Assembly (NCBI GenBank): GCA_018265615.1
Contig: JABLYX010000002.1
Location: forward strand, 1 to 64,000
DNA: 64,000 nucleotides
Direction: 5' to 3'
Source of the DNA: Lentisphaeria bacterium
GTDB lineage: Bacteria > Verrucomicrobiota > Lentisphaeria > Victivallales > Victivallaceae
In this document: one piece after another, positions 7,410-15,762 of the stretch
Numbering within the stretch: the first letter of the stretch is position 1
Layout: every line of letters starts with the position of its first letter
Notes under the pieces: model-generated
Databases searched by the model: none
What the model saw: the letters and a program-made list of their open reading frames with translations, nothing else
Told to the model about the DNA's origin: nothing
Translations under genes and position numbers: made by a program

Positions 7410-9548
7410 TTACCTGGCGGTCGTGAAGGTGTAGTGCACGCTCTGCAGCACACCACCCTTCGCGGAACGGAAGCCGGTATACGGAGGCGAATTCAGAAAG
7501 ATGTTATAAGTACGTCCCGGCACAAGCCGCACCGGCAGCGTAATTGTGGTCTTCGCCTGGTCGAAAGAGGGCTTTGAGGGGGTTTCCGGAAAGTCGTAAT
7601 CACTCGTCTGGCAGAACGACCAGCTTGTCGTGCTCATCGGGCGGTCAAACGTCACCTTGATCTCTTTCAGGTTCGGATCGACATCCGTCGCACCGTTCGC
7701 CGGGGAGAGCGCTATGACTTTCGGCGCATCCGCAGCCGCCTGTTCCTCCTTCGCTTTCCGGATAAAATCACTCCAGAAAGTCAGAGTTTCAGCATTCAGC
7801 GGAAACGCCATATCATACACATCCGCTCCATCGAGTGTTTTGGCGGAAAACTTCAGGTTTTTCTGCACAAACGCTTTCTTTGCCTCCTTCTCCTCCTCCG
7901 GTGCATAGGAAACGGCTTTGGCGGCGATCGATTCGGGCGTCATTTCCGCTTTCCCCTTCTTCTGAATTGCCGAAAGCGTATAGGTTCCATTGTGATTTGC
8001 GATGCTCACTCTGTCCGGTTCGCCCGCTTTACAGCTTCTCAGCGCCTCTTCCGGGTTCGCGGCGATTTTCTGTTTGAGTTCTTCCGGCAGCCCCAGCGCG
8101 GGCAACTCTTTCCCCGCGGGAATCAGGGCAAAATAACCGCCTGGCATCTTCCGTGCGGTCATTCCCTGATTCCCCATTCCGGCGGAAATAATCACCTCAT
8201 CGGAATCGATGCCGTTTTTCAGCAGCATGAATTGCCCGTATCCCGGGACTTCCGCCAGATAGAACCGCCCTTTGTTCTTTTCGGAAACCAGCATCTGGGA
8301 AAAAACTTTCCAGAGCTTCCAATCCAGGTTGCCGGAAACCGCTGCTGCTTTTTCCAGCAATTCGAAACCGGCCCGGTCGAGAGCCGCCGCATTGAAATAA
8401 ACCAGTTCACGGGTTTTCGCCGGAAGGTTCCGTGCGGCGGCAGGGTCGATCGGTTCCCGCGTGTCGGCCCTCAATTCAGGCATGAGGAAGCTCACGAGGA
8501 TAAACAGTGCGCAAATTCCGGAAAAATAACGTAACAATTGTGATTTTGTGCGATTCATGACAAATTCCTGTATTCTCAGTTTCAGGTTCGCGGCCGACGC
8601 TCCGATCCCGCAGACCGGCAGATTGGCGCGCTTTCCGACCTGGTTGGCCAGCAGGAGTCCGGCATATTGCGCCATCCCCTGCCGATCCAGCCCCAACGTC
8701 GTCTTGACCTTCTCATCGCAATCGAATTCGGCAATCATCGCCCAACGCGAGAGGATGATCCGCACAAATGGATTCACGAAAAGAAGATTGGACAACATCA
8801 TCAGGAAAAACGCAACCGGATTATCCTTTCTGCGCAGATGCTCCAGCTCATGAATCAGGATCATCCGCAGTTCGGATTCTGTGTATTTTCCATATTCCGC
8901 GAGCGGGCAAAGAACCGCTCCGTTCCGCAACGTTCCGAAACAGGCCGCAACAGGCAGCATATCGCCGCTGTCCAGCAGCCTGATCGGATACCGCTCCAGC
9001 CCGGTCAGTCGTTTCGACTCCCGGAACACGTCAAACACCCGGCCGCCGGTGATCGCGATGCACCGCCGGATCCGGTTGCGCCATATGAAGTAGTGCCGCA
9101 GCTGCTTTGCCGACAGCAGCAGCACACTTGCCAGATAAATAATCGCCAGAACATCGAAAAGCGTCCACCTCCATCCGGAAGCAGCAGGAACAGCAGGAAC
9201 AGCAGGAGAAACGGTTTCCGAAACCGCAGAAACCGCGGGAATCTCAGGCGAAGATTCGAAAGAAGGGGCATCCACCCCCGATTTCGCTATCTCCGCCCTG
9301 TTCCACAAGACGTTCCAGTCAGGAACCTCAATGCAATATGCCGAAGCCGGAAGATCGTTTTCCCCGCGGGAAAAACTGATTTTCTCAAGCGGCATCAGGA
9401 TCAGCAGCAGCGCGAAAATGAAGATCCGGCGGCCGCCGGCAAAAACCAGTTTGCGCCGCCGGAGAAATTCCAGAAACAGCAGCAGCGCGACAATGACTCC
9501 GCCACGCATCAGCGTGTTCGCCAGATAGTAAATCAGAGTTTCGCTCAT
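7410..9548 (-). CDS. BlaR1-like M56 family membrane metallopeptidase with C-terminal Ig-like domain
   Basis: A 712-residue signal-transducing membrane protease. The N-terminal third holds several membrane helices (residues about 5-60, 125-145, 330-350) and the M56 zinc motif in LIHELEHLRRKDN (HELEH near residue 233). The outer part is not a penicillin-binding domain: there is a long unrecognised region and, in the last about 110 residues, an SbsA-type bacterial Ig domain (VIALSPANGATDVDPNLKEI, then VTFDRPM). Its ATG overlaps the stop of the BlaI-like repressor (ATGA). By family logic it would sense an external signal and trigger cleavage of the partner repressor; the signal is unknown and need not be an antibiotic. 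Confidence 0.85.
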   Translation of the reverse strand: MSETLIYYLANTLMRGGVIVALLLFLEFLRRRKLVFAGGRRIFIFALLLILMPLEKISFSRGENDLPASAYCIEVPDWNVLWNRAEIAKSGVDAPSFESSPEIPAVSAVSETVSPAVPAVPAASGWRWTLFDVLAIIYLASVLLLSAKQLRHYFIWRNRIRRCIAITGGRVFDVFRESKRLTGLERYPIRLLDSGDMLPVAACFGTLRNGAVLCPLAEYGKYTESELRMILIHELEHLRRKDNPVAFFLMMLSNLLFVNPFVRIILSRWAMIAEFDCDEKVKTTLGLDRQGMAQYAGLLLANQVGKRANLPVCGIGASAANLKLRIQEFVMNRTKSQLLRYFSGICALFILVSFLMPELRADTREPIDPAAARNLPAKTRELVYFNAAALDRAGFELLEKAAAVSGNLDWKLWKVFSQMLVSEKNKGRFYLAEVPGYGQFMLLKNGIDSDEVIISAGMGNQGMTARKMPGGYFALIPAGKELPALGLPEELKQKIAANPEEALRSCKAGEPDRVSIANHNGTYTLSAIQKKGKAEMTPESIAAKAVSYAPEEEKEAKKAFVQKNLKFSAKTLDGADVYDMAFPLNAETLTFWSDFIRKAKEEQAAADAPKVIALSPANGATDVDPNLKEIKVTFDRPMSTTSWSFCQTSDYDFPETPSKPSFDQAKTTITLPVRLVPGRTYNIFLNSPPYTGFRSAKGGVLQSVHYTFTTAR

Positions 9549-9916
9549 TTTTTTATCTCTTCGATCAACCGGCTGATTTCCTGAATATCGGATTGGGTGA
9601 GTTCACCGCTCTTAATGAAAAATGAGATCATCGCGGCGGGAGCCCCGTCAAACATCCTGTCCATGAACTGCCTGCCCGCTGATTTCAATGCGGCGATCCG
9701 GCTCACCAGAGGCTCATACACGTAACTGCGGCGGCTGCCGCTCTGACGGACAAGGTTTTTCTTCACCAGCCGTCCGAGCATGGTTTTGATGGTGACGGCT
9801 TCCCACTGATTGGAGATCTGCACATTTTTTACAATTTCCGGCAAAGTCTGCGGAGAATGTTCCCACAGGGTTTTCATGATCTCAAGTTCGCCCTCCGGTA
9901 TCCGTATCTCTTCCAT
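9545..9916 (-). CDS. BlaI/MecI/CopY family transcriptional repressor
   Basis: A 123-residue winged-helix repressor: EGELEIMKTLWEHSPQTLPE and the recognition region (VTIKTMLGRLVKKNLV) are typical, followed by a helical dimerisation tail. It is the first gene of a two-gene operon with the M56 protease gene, overlapping it by 4 bp. A 24-bp inverted repeat at 9980-10003, about 65 bp upstream, is the likely autoregulatory operator. BlaI-type repressors are inactivated by cleavage by their BlaR1 partner; that this pair works the same way is inference. Confidence 0.9.
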   Translation of the reverse strand: MEEIRIPEGELEIMKTLWEHSPQTLPEIVKNVQISNQWEAVTIKTMLGRLVKKNLVRQSGSRRSYVYEPLVSRIAALKSAGRQFMDRMFDGAPAAMISFFIKSGELTQSDIQEISRLIEEIKK

Positions 9917-9979
9917 CTCAAACTGCCCCCGGTGTGAAAATAATCGTTTTACAAAAAGAGGAATCCGTCTCGCCTCTTC

Positions 9980-10003
9980 TATAAGTTACACAGGTAATCT
10001 ATA
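9980..10003 (-). promoter_or_regulatory. Candidate operator of the blaI/blaR1-like operon
   Basis: Inverted repeat TATAAGTTAC-ACAG-GTAATCTATA, 8 of 10 arm positions symmetric, with the GTTACACAGGTAA core resembling the TACA-N2-TGTA type sites of BlaI/CopY repressors. It sits upstream of the repressor gene in the 5' region shared with the tRNA. Confidence 0.5.
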
Positions 10004-10058
10004 AAATCAAACAGACAGACAAACTTTTTTCAGGAATTCTTTTGTCAGGAGAGAAAAA

Positions 10059-10143
10059 TGGTACCGAAGATGGGACTTGAACCCATATGCCCAGAGGGCG
10101 CCAGATTTTGAGTCTAGTGCGTCTGCCATTCCGCCACTTCGGC
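10059..10143 (-). tRNA. tRNA-Leu (anticodon CAA)
   Basis: Read on the minus strand: acceptor GCCGAAG pairs with CTTCGGT (first pair G-U), then discriminator A and an encoded CCA (10061-10059). Anticodon stem CTAGA/TCTGG closes loop CTCAAAA, giving anticodon CAA (reads UUG). A variable arm (GGCGCCCTCTGGGCAT) and the T loop GGTTCAAGTCC are visible, as expected for a class II leucine tRNA of 85 nt. Confidence 0.96.
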
Positions 10144-10319
10144 AATCCTCTATTAAAATAGCCGTTGTTTTCTGAAAATCAAGGCGAAGCGGTAAAAAAG
10201 CACCCATTTCCGCTTTGTGTCCGTCCCTGTTAATCCCCTCTCCATTTCAAGGCATCAATAAACCTGCGGTTCCTTCGAAAAAACGCACAATCGGCAAATT
10301 TTCTTATTTCTTGCCTGAA

Positions 10320-10359
10320 ACCGTCAATTTCTACGGAAGTTTAACGGATTTCTCCGTCA
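10320..10359. repeat. 11-bp phased TRACGGR repeat, copy f
   Basis: Four heptamers at exactly 11-bp steps: ACCGTCA (10320, reverse), CTACGGA (10331), TAACGGA (10342) and TCCGTCA (10353, reverse). The last two also form a small hairpin. The block lies in the about 400-bp gap between tRNA-Leu and the module I regulator; the rest of that gap shows only the promoter region. Confidence 0.7.
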
Positions 10360-10477
10360 CTTTTCAAAAGAAATTTTAACTGATACTCCCGGCTGAAGTA
10401 CAATGTGCTCTCTGCCGTATCTGTACCGGTATGACATTCAAACTTCAAATTTCATCCGTTATTTTTTCGTAACACTC

Positions 10478-10505
10478 TTGACAAACACTGTTTTTTTGCT
10501 ATAAT
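10478..10505 (+). promoter_or_regulatory. Strong predicted promoter of module I
   Basis: TTGACA (10478-10483) and TATAAT (10500-10505) with 16 bp spacing and an extended -10 (TGCTATAAT). Transcription would start near 10512, so the ATG at 10512 is unlikely to be the translation start. Confidence 0.7.
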
Positions 10506-10513
10506 TAATGCAT

Positions 10514-10529
10514 GAACAATCGTTTGTTC
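10514..10529 (+). promoter_or_regulatory. LacI-type operator at the transcription start of module I
   Basis: GAACAATCGTTTGTTC is an inverted repeat (arms GAACAA/TTGTTC) with a central CG, the usual shape of LacI-family operators. It begins about 9 bp after the -10 box, an ideal position for autorepression by the LacI regulator encoded immediately downstream. Confidence 0.65.
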
Positions 10530-10547
10530 AATAAAAAAAAGGTCCTT

Positions 10548-12386
10548 ATGATTACATTAAAAGATATCGCCAGGCTGGCCGGCTGCGACGTTTCGACTGT
10601 ATCGCGCGTCCTGAACGGAAAACCATGCCGGGTCAGCGAAGAGATGCGCAACCGGATCCATGAAACGGCACGTCATCTCGGTTATGTGCCGAACCGCACC
10701 GCCGCTTCGCTTGTGAGCGGCAGCACCCGCATAATCGGCGTCCTGATTCCGAATGTCTATGACGGTGTTTACGCGGAATACCTCGAAACGCTCGAAGTCA
10801 TGCTGTCTGCGTCGGGATACTCCCTGCGTCCTTTCATCTGTCACAACCGGCCGGAAAAGGAGAACACGGCACTCGAGGCGCTGCTCCGCAATGAAGTCGA
10901 TGCGATGATCTGCATGTATTATTCAGATTATTGCCGGGAAAATTACGAGCTGATCCGTAAAAATCACCGTCCGCTCATTTTCCGCAGCCTCACCGAAACC
11001 GGAGAATTGCCGTTCGATACGGTGCGCATGAATCTGAATGAGGGTTACAGCATTCTCGCGGGACATCTGGCCGATGCGGGATGCCGGCACATCGCGATCG
11101 TCGGCGGTTCTCTGGCCTCATTACTCGCCTGCGGCGGGGAATCCGTCTCTTTGAATTATTTCCGGGACGCCTGTAAAAAGCGGGCAATCGAAGTGACGCC
11201 GGCCAATGGAATCGTCTGCGGCGATTCCCAGGATGAAGCGTATCATGCGGTTTCACAGCTTTTCCGTTCCGCAAAACAGTTGCCGTTCGATGGACTTATC
11301 GTACAGAGTACAAATAAAGTGTTCGGCACCTGCAAAGCACTTCTCGACGCCGGTTTTTCCATTCCGGAAACGGTCAAGATCACAACTTTCAGCGACCTGC
11401 CCGCCTGCCGCCACTATCCGGTCCCGCTGACGGTCTGGAGCCAGCCAGTGCCTGAAATGTGCAGGGAACTGGCTTCCATGACCCTGAACCGGCTGGAGTA
11501 TCCTGATTCCCCTCACCGTGACCTTAAATTCCAATCAACGCTGATTGTCCGCGAAAGTACGAAATCCGGAAAGGATAAGACCATGAAGAGAGATTCTCGC
11601 GCATCGTTTACACTGATAGAACTTCTGGTTGTAATTGCAATTATCGCGATTCTCGCCGGAATGCTGCTGCCCGCCCTCAACAATGCCCGGGCCAGAGGCA
11701 AAAGCATCAGTTGCGTCAATAATCTGAAGAATTGCGCTTATGCTTTCTCGATGTACGCTGACGGCAACAAAGGAATGATGCCGCTCATGCACTCCGGGGT
11801 GGCATTTCCATGGATCAGTTATTTCGGCCGGTTCGACAATGGCGTTCTCGGAGCGGTAAACCAGACTTCAAACCTCGTGACGAGCTATTACAGCAGGGTT
11901 GCCTCCTGCCCGACGGCTCCCGACCCGAAATCCTACGGCTCAAAAGATGAAACCGGACGCCGCAGCTATGGCGTTTTCAATCCCAAAGGCTACATCAATA
12001 ACAATTCCGTTTACACCGCAAATTGGAACAGCACACTTTCAGACACATTCGGCCACCCTTGGCTGCGCGGTAACGGCAATATCGTCTATATCACTTCAAA
12101 CCGTTTGAAGGGATTCGCAAAATTCATCCTGCTGGCAGACAGCATGGTTGCCGAATCCGCCGCAGGAGTCTCCTCCGGACAGAGTCAGGCCGGAGGTGAA
12201 TACTGCTACTTTTATGTGAACAATAATAAAACCGAAGATGCCTTCATCGGCCTGCGCCATGCGGACCGCGCCAATATGGCTATGGCGGATGCTCATGTGG
12301 AGACGCGCGGAATCAACGATCTCGGGCAGTTGCCGCTTAAAGTAACCCAGATGTGCAGTTCGACCGCCGGCCTCATCAATCGCTGA
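10548..12386 (+). CDS. LacI-type regulator fused in frame to a pseudopilin-like protein (module I)
   Basis: A continuous 612-residue frame. Residues 1-340 are a full LacI-family regulator (ITLKDIARLAGCDVSTVSRVL, then a sugar-binding-like sensor ending LIVREST). From about residue 346 a complete pseudopilin follows: FTLIELLVVIAIIAILA helix, then NLKN...YADGNKG and near the C-terminus HADRANMAMADAH, an H-X9-DA variant of the H-X9-DG motif. The start ATG at 10548 has AAAAGG upstream; the ATG at 10512 lies at the predicted transcription start. An internal ATG at 11583 has its own ribosome binding site, and an out-of-frame TAA at 11576-11578 suggests that the two parts were once separate genes. 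The same order (regulator, pseudopilin, secreted protein) occurs twice more in this window as separate genes. Both fusion and independent initiation are possible. Confidence 0.85.
   Translation: MITLKDIARLAGCDVSTVSRVLNGKPCRVSEEMRNRIHETARHLGYVPNRTAASLVSGSTRIIGVLIPNVYDGVYAEYLETLEVMLSASGYSLRPFICHNRPEKENTALEALLRNEVDAMICMYYSDYCRENYELIRKNHRPLIFRSLTETGELPFDTVRMNLNEGYSILAGHLADAGCRHIAIVGGSLASLLACGGESVSLNYFRDACKKRAIEVTPANGIVCGDSQDEAYHAVSQLFRSAKQLPFDGLIVQSTNKVFGTCKALLDAGFSIPETVKITTFSDLPACRHYPVPLTVWSQPVPEMCRELASMTLNRLEYPDSPHRDLKFQSTLIVRESTKSGKDKTMKRDSRASFTLIELLVVIAIIAILAGMLLPALNNARARGKSISCVNNLKNCAYAFSMYADGNKGMMPLMHSGVAFPWISYFGRFDNGVLGAVNQTSNLVTSYYSRVASCPTAPDPKSYGSKDETGRRSYGVFNPKGYINNNSVYTANWNSTLSDTFGHPWLRGNGNIVYITSNRLKGFAKFILLADSMVAESAAGVSSGQSQAGGEYCYFYVNNNKTEDAFIGLRHADRANMAMADAHVETRGINDLGQLPLKVTQMCSSTAGLINR
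11568..11585 (+). promoter_or_regulatory. Internal ribosome binding site and start codon for the pseudopilin part
   Basis: GGAAAGGA (11568-11575) lies 7 bp before ATG 11583, which opens MKRDSRASFTLIELL. Initiation here would give a free 267-residue pseudopilin in addition to, or instead of, the LacI fusion. The start site is better than that of many genes in this window. Confidence 0.65.
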
Positions 12387-12413
12387 AGAATCGTAAAATA
12401 TTGGAAAATCAGT

Positions 12414-14744
12414 ATGAAACTTTTTATTATCACACTCCTTTTATGCTCTTTTTCGCTCCTTCCGGCACAGGAGCCGGTCAGATTTCTCCTGGATTCCCCG
12501 GAACTTTCACTGACCGTCGGAGCTGCGGAACTCCAGCCGGAAAAGATTCTCCGGATCGACACCATGCAGAGCAAATCGCGTTGGACGCAACTTATCGGAA
12601 TCCGCCCGGGAGCATTGAAACCGAACAGCAATTATACACTCGAATTTGAAGCCCGCACCGATCCGGAGACTCTGAAAGCGGCTTACGGTGAAACCGGCTA
12701 TCTGACCTGGGCCTCACGCCCCGGAACCGCACTCAATATGAATCGCTACGATGTGGCGAATTACACATTCATGCCGGGAAAGGAGTGGGAATTTTTTCGC
12801 GTTGAATTCGTCACCGCCGATACAGACCCGCGCTTTCTTCTGCATGCTTTCCAGAAATACAAAGGCGAACTGCGGAATCTGCGCATCGTTAAAACAGGGG
12901 GAAATGCCGTCGACTCAATTCCGCTCACAGAAAATTTCGGGGAAGAGTGGAAAAATGCGAAAATTCCCACCGGCGCACAGGAATTCGAGGTAATGCAGCC
13001 GAAAAATCCCGGCCGCCTGACCGTAAATGCAGCTGATTTCGGTGTTTTCCCGGAGTCGCCGGACAATACGATCGCACTCACTCAGGCATTGCTGCATTGC
13101 CGGAGGATGAAAGCGGGACGGCTCGTATTAGGTCCCGGAACCTATCGCTTCACCGGCAGCGACCCGATCCTTTTTGAGAGTCTCACCGACTTCGAATTTG
13201 ACGGCGGGGGAGCGATCCTCGAATTCTGCCGGAAACCGTTGAAACAGCCAAGTATCATCATCTCAAATTGCGAACGCATCAATTTCCATGATTTCAAGGT
13301 GGATTGGAGCCATGACCGCGACCCGGTCGCTTCACTCGCAAAGGTTACGGAGGTCGGAAAGGATCATGTGGTCTTCCAATTCGTCCACTACAAAAAGTTT
13401 CCGCGCCGCGATATCCGGATCGCAAACGTCACGGAATGTGATGAAAACGGACGCTTCACAATCCCGAACCGGCTGCTGCGCCCATATGAATTCCGCCCGG
13501 GCCAGAACAAGCCGAAAACCGAATGGATCGACGACAGCAAACTCAAAATTTTCGGCCCGGTCGCCGGAGTCAATTCGGTTCCATACAAGCCGGGCCGACA
13601 TATGCTTGTGCAGCACTGCTATACCGGAGTCAATGCAATTAAAATAGACAGCAACCGCCATTTTACAATGCATAAGGTTGACGTCTACGCCTGCCCCGGC
13701 ATCGCATTTTTTGTAGTCGGCACCCAGAAATACTCCGTATTCGACCATTGCCGCGTCATTCCGAAACCGGGCGATCCCCGCCGGGTCATGTCAAGTACAA
13801 CCGATCATTTTCACCTTGCAAGCTCCTGCGGCTATCTCAAAATTGAAAACTGCGAATTCGCCAACGGCGGCGATGACCATATCAATATCCACGACAATAC
13901 GATGCTGGCCCGGAAAAGCGGAAAACATACGCTCATGGTCGAACGCGCCTACCCGGCACGCCGCCCGCATGCGATGGATGAGATTGAGCTTTATTTCGCG
14001 GATCTCACTCCGACCGGATTCCGGCAGAAACCGAAATCGTGCCGCGCATTCGGCGTCTCAAAAATGGAGCTGACGTTTGAACAGGAACTGCCGGAAGTGC
14101 GCTCCGGAGAATTCGGCTTCGTCCTTCTGAACCGCAAGTTTGATTCACACAATATCTTCATCCGCAACAACTTTTTTCACGACGGACGCATGCGTGGACT
14201 GCTGATCCAGGGCAATGATATCACGATTGAGAACAATCGCATCATCGATACCGGCTATGGAGGACTCCGCCTTACCTCCGGCTATACCACAACCCGCTGG
14301 GCCGAGGGAGTCGGCGCGCGCAACATCATTATCCGCAACAATCGCTTTGAACAGGTCAATACAGCCGGAGATTTCATTCTCTCCTACGAGCGGGATTTGC
14401 TGATCAATACCGTATTCGGCAGCGATATGTCGATTCCGAGCGCCTACCCGGCCATCAGCGACATCCTGTTCGAAGGAAACAGCTTCGGAGACGGATGGGG
14501 ATTGGCCGGCTACCTGTCGAGCTGTGATAATGTGGTCTTCCGGAACAATATCTTCAGGAACATCCAAAAGGCGCCATATGAACTTGGTTATCGGGGCAGC
14601 TTCTTCCTGAACCGTGCTTCCCATGTTGCATTCATCGGCAACCGCTTTGAGTATGGCAGCCGTGTTCCAGCGCCTCAGGTGCTGTATCAGCCGGCAACCG
14701 TCAAAGCGATGCTGATCCGGAATAACAAGGTCATTCTGAAATAA
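12414..14744 (+). CDS. Secreted right-handed beta-helix protein (module I enzyme)
   Basis: A 776-residue exported protein with a clear signal peptide (MKLFIITLLLCSFSLLPAQ). Residues about 20-190 form a beta-sandwich-like N-terminal domain; from NAADFGVFPESPDNTIALTQ (about residue 205) a parallel beta-helix begins and continues with many N-N-x-F/I-rich coils (IRNNFF, IENNRI, IRNNRF, FRNNIF). The conserved acidic patches TTDHFHL and GGDDHINIH resemble active-site regions of beta-helix glycosidases such as GH110 and GH28, but no family can be fixed by eye. It starts 27 bp after the pseudopilin and ends at a hairpin (14742-14781). Likely an extracellular or periplasmic polysaccharide-active enzyme. 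Confidence 0.8.
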   Translation: MKLFIITLLLCSFSLLPAQEPVRFLLDSPELSLTVGAAELQPEKILRIDTMQSKSRWTQLIGIRPGALKPNSNYTLEFEARTDPETLKAAYGETGYLTWASRPGTALNMNRYDVANYTFMPGKEWEFFRVEFVTADTDPRFLLHAFQKYKGELRNLRIVKTGGNAVDSIPLTENFGEEWKNAKIPTGAQEFEVMQPKNPGRLTVNAADFGVFPESPDNTIALTQALLHCRRMKAGRLVLGPGTYRFTGSDPILFESLTDFEFDGGGAILEFCRKPLKQPSIIISNCERINFHDFKVDWSHDRDPVASLAKVTEVGKDHVVFQFVHYKKFPRRDIRIANVTECDENGRFTIPNRLLRPYEFRPGQNKPKTEWIDDSKLKIFGPVAGVNSVPYKPGRHMLVQHCYTGVNAIKIDSNRHFTMHKVDVYACPGIAFFVVGTQKYSVFDHCRVIPKPGDPRRVMSSTTDHFHLASSCGYLKIENCEFANGGDDHINIHDNTMLARKSGKHTLMVERAYPARRPHAMDEIELYFADLTPTGFRQKPKSCRAFGVSKMELTFEQELPEVRSGEFGFVLLNRKFDSHNIFIRNNFFHDGRMRGLLIQGNDITIENNRIIDTGYGGLRLTSGYTTTRWAEGVGARNIIIRNNRFEQVNTAGDFILSYERDLLINTVFGSDMSIPSAYPAISDILFEGNSFGDGWGLAGYLSSCDNVVFRNNIFRNIQKAPYELGYRGSFFLNRASHVAFIGNRFEYGSRVPAPQVLYQPATVKAMLIRNNKVILK

Positions 14745-14781
14745 CGAAAAAGAAACGGATTACTCCGTCATTTTTCTGTTA
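14742..14781. repeat. 11-bp phased TRACGGR repeat, copy e, arranged as a hairpin between two stop codons
   Basis: TAACGAA (14742) and AAACGGA (14753) on the plus strand mirror TCCGTCA (14764) and TCTGTTA (14775), all at 11-bp steps. The arms (18 bp, 13 matching) form a hairpin with loop TTAC, followed by T-rich sequence, so it can act as a bidirectional terminator. Its ends coincide with the TAA stop codons of the convergent beta-helix and radical SAM genes. Confidence 0.65.
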
Positions 14782-15741
14782 TTTCTTATAATGCGGCGCA
14801 GAATAAAATGTGCCGCGTTCCTGTTTTTCAATCTCCAGCAAACCCGATTTGAACAGCTGCTCCAGGATCGGAATGATCTCCTTCTCCGGTTTGCCGAGCG
14901 CCACTTCCAAATCCGGTGCCGTCGCCGGGCGGCGGCTTACCAGATCGAGAATCCGTTTCTCCGCACCACTGAAAAGCGACGGATCATGAGAGACGTCCTT
15001 TGTACGGTAACGGAACGGGCCTACTGCTTCCACCTGCACAAAAGGTTCCAAAGCAGCGATAAAACGACGGGTATTTCCGGCACTTGACGGACGGATCCAA
15101 TCAACGGCTCCAGGCCGGTCAAGCGTATTGAGCTGGACAAGATCAACCTGCATCGGCCGGATGATATTGCCAAAGCGCGCAATTGATTCATCTGAATCAT
15201 TCACGCCGGGAACGATGAAAAGCTCCAGGTGGATCTCACTTTCCGCATTCCGGCAGTAATCCGTCAAATCATAAATAAAGCGGTCGAATTTCAAATCCGG
15301 GCAGGGCCGGTTAATGATTTCGAATTCCTCCGCATTGGAAGCGTCCAGCGACGGAACGACAAGATCAATCCGGGCGATTTCACGGCGGAGTTCCTGATCA
15401 CCCAATGCAAATCCATTGGTCAGAAGACAGATCTTATACTCCGGATGTACATCCTTCAGGTATGTAACCACCCGCCCGATCCCGGAATTCAGCGTCGGCT
15501 CACCGGACCCGGAAAAAGTAATATAGTCGAGCTTCGGTTTCGAACGCAATACCTCATCAAGTTCTGCAATCACACCGTCAATCGGAACATATTCCCTGCG
15601 CTCCAGGGTAAGGTCGGTTGTTTTCTTCGCTTCGCAGTAGATGCAGTCCAGCGAGCAGGTCTTGGGCCGGACCAGATCGACCCCCAGGGAAATGCCGAGG
15701 CGGCGGGAAGCCACCGGGCCGAATACATATTGCTTGATCAT
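14779..15741 (-). CDS. Radical SAM protein (COG0731 type) with C-terminal winged helix
   Basis: A 320-residue radical SAM enzyme: VRPKTCSLDCIYC supplies the CX3CX2C cysteines for the 4Fe-4S cluster near residue 30, and YITFSGSGEPTLNSGIG is the usual SAM-side GEPTL motif. The last about 65 residues (LDLVSRRPATAPDLEVALGK onward) look like a winged helix. It resembles the Fe-S oxidoreductases of COG0731 related to wyosine synthesis enzymes, but the substrate is unknown. Third gene of the dnaN-recF operon, 21 bp after recF; this linkage to replication genes is probably positional. Confidence 0.88.
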   Translation of the reverse strand: MIKQYVFGPVASRRLGISLGVDLVRPKTCSLDCIYCEAKKTTDLTLERREYVPIDGVIAELDEVLRSKPKLDYITFSGSGEPTLNSGIGRVVTYLKDVHPEYKICLLTNGFALGDQELRREIARIDLVVPSLDASNAEEFEIINRPCPDLKFDRFIYDLTDYCRNAESEIHLELFIVPGVNDSDESIARFGNIIRPMQVDLVQLNTLDRPGAVDWIRPSSAGNTRRFIAALEPFVQVEAVGPFRYRTKDVSHDPSLFSGAEKRILDLVSRRPATAPDLEVALGKPEKEIIPILEQLFKSGLLEIEKQERGTFYSAPHYKK

Positions 15742-15762
15742 TCCATTTTCTCCACGGAAATT

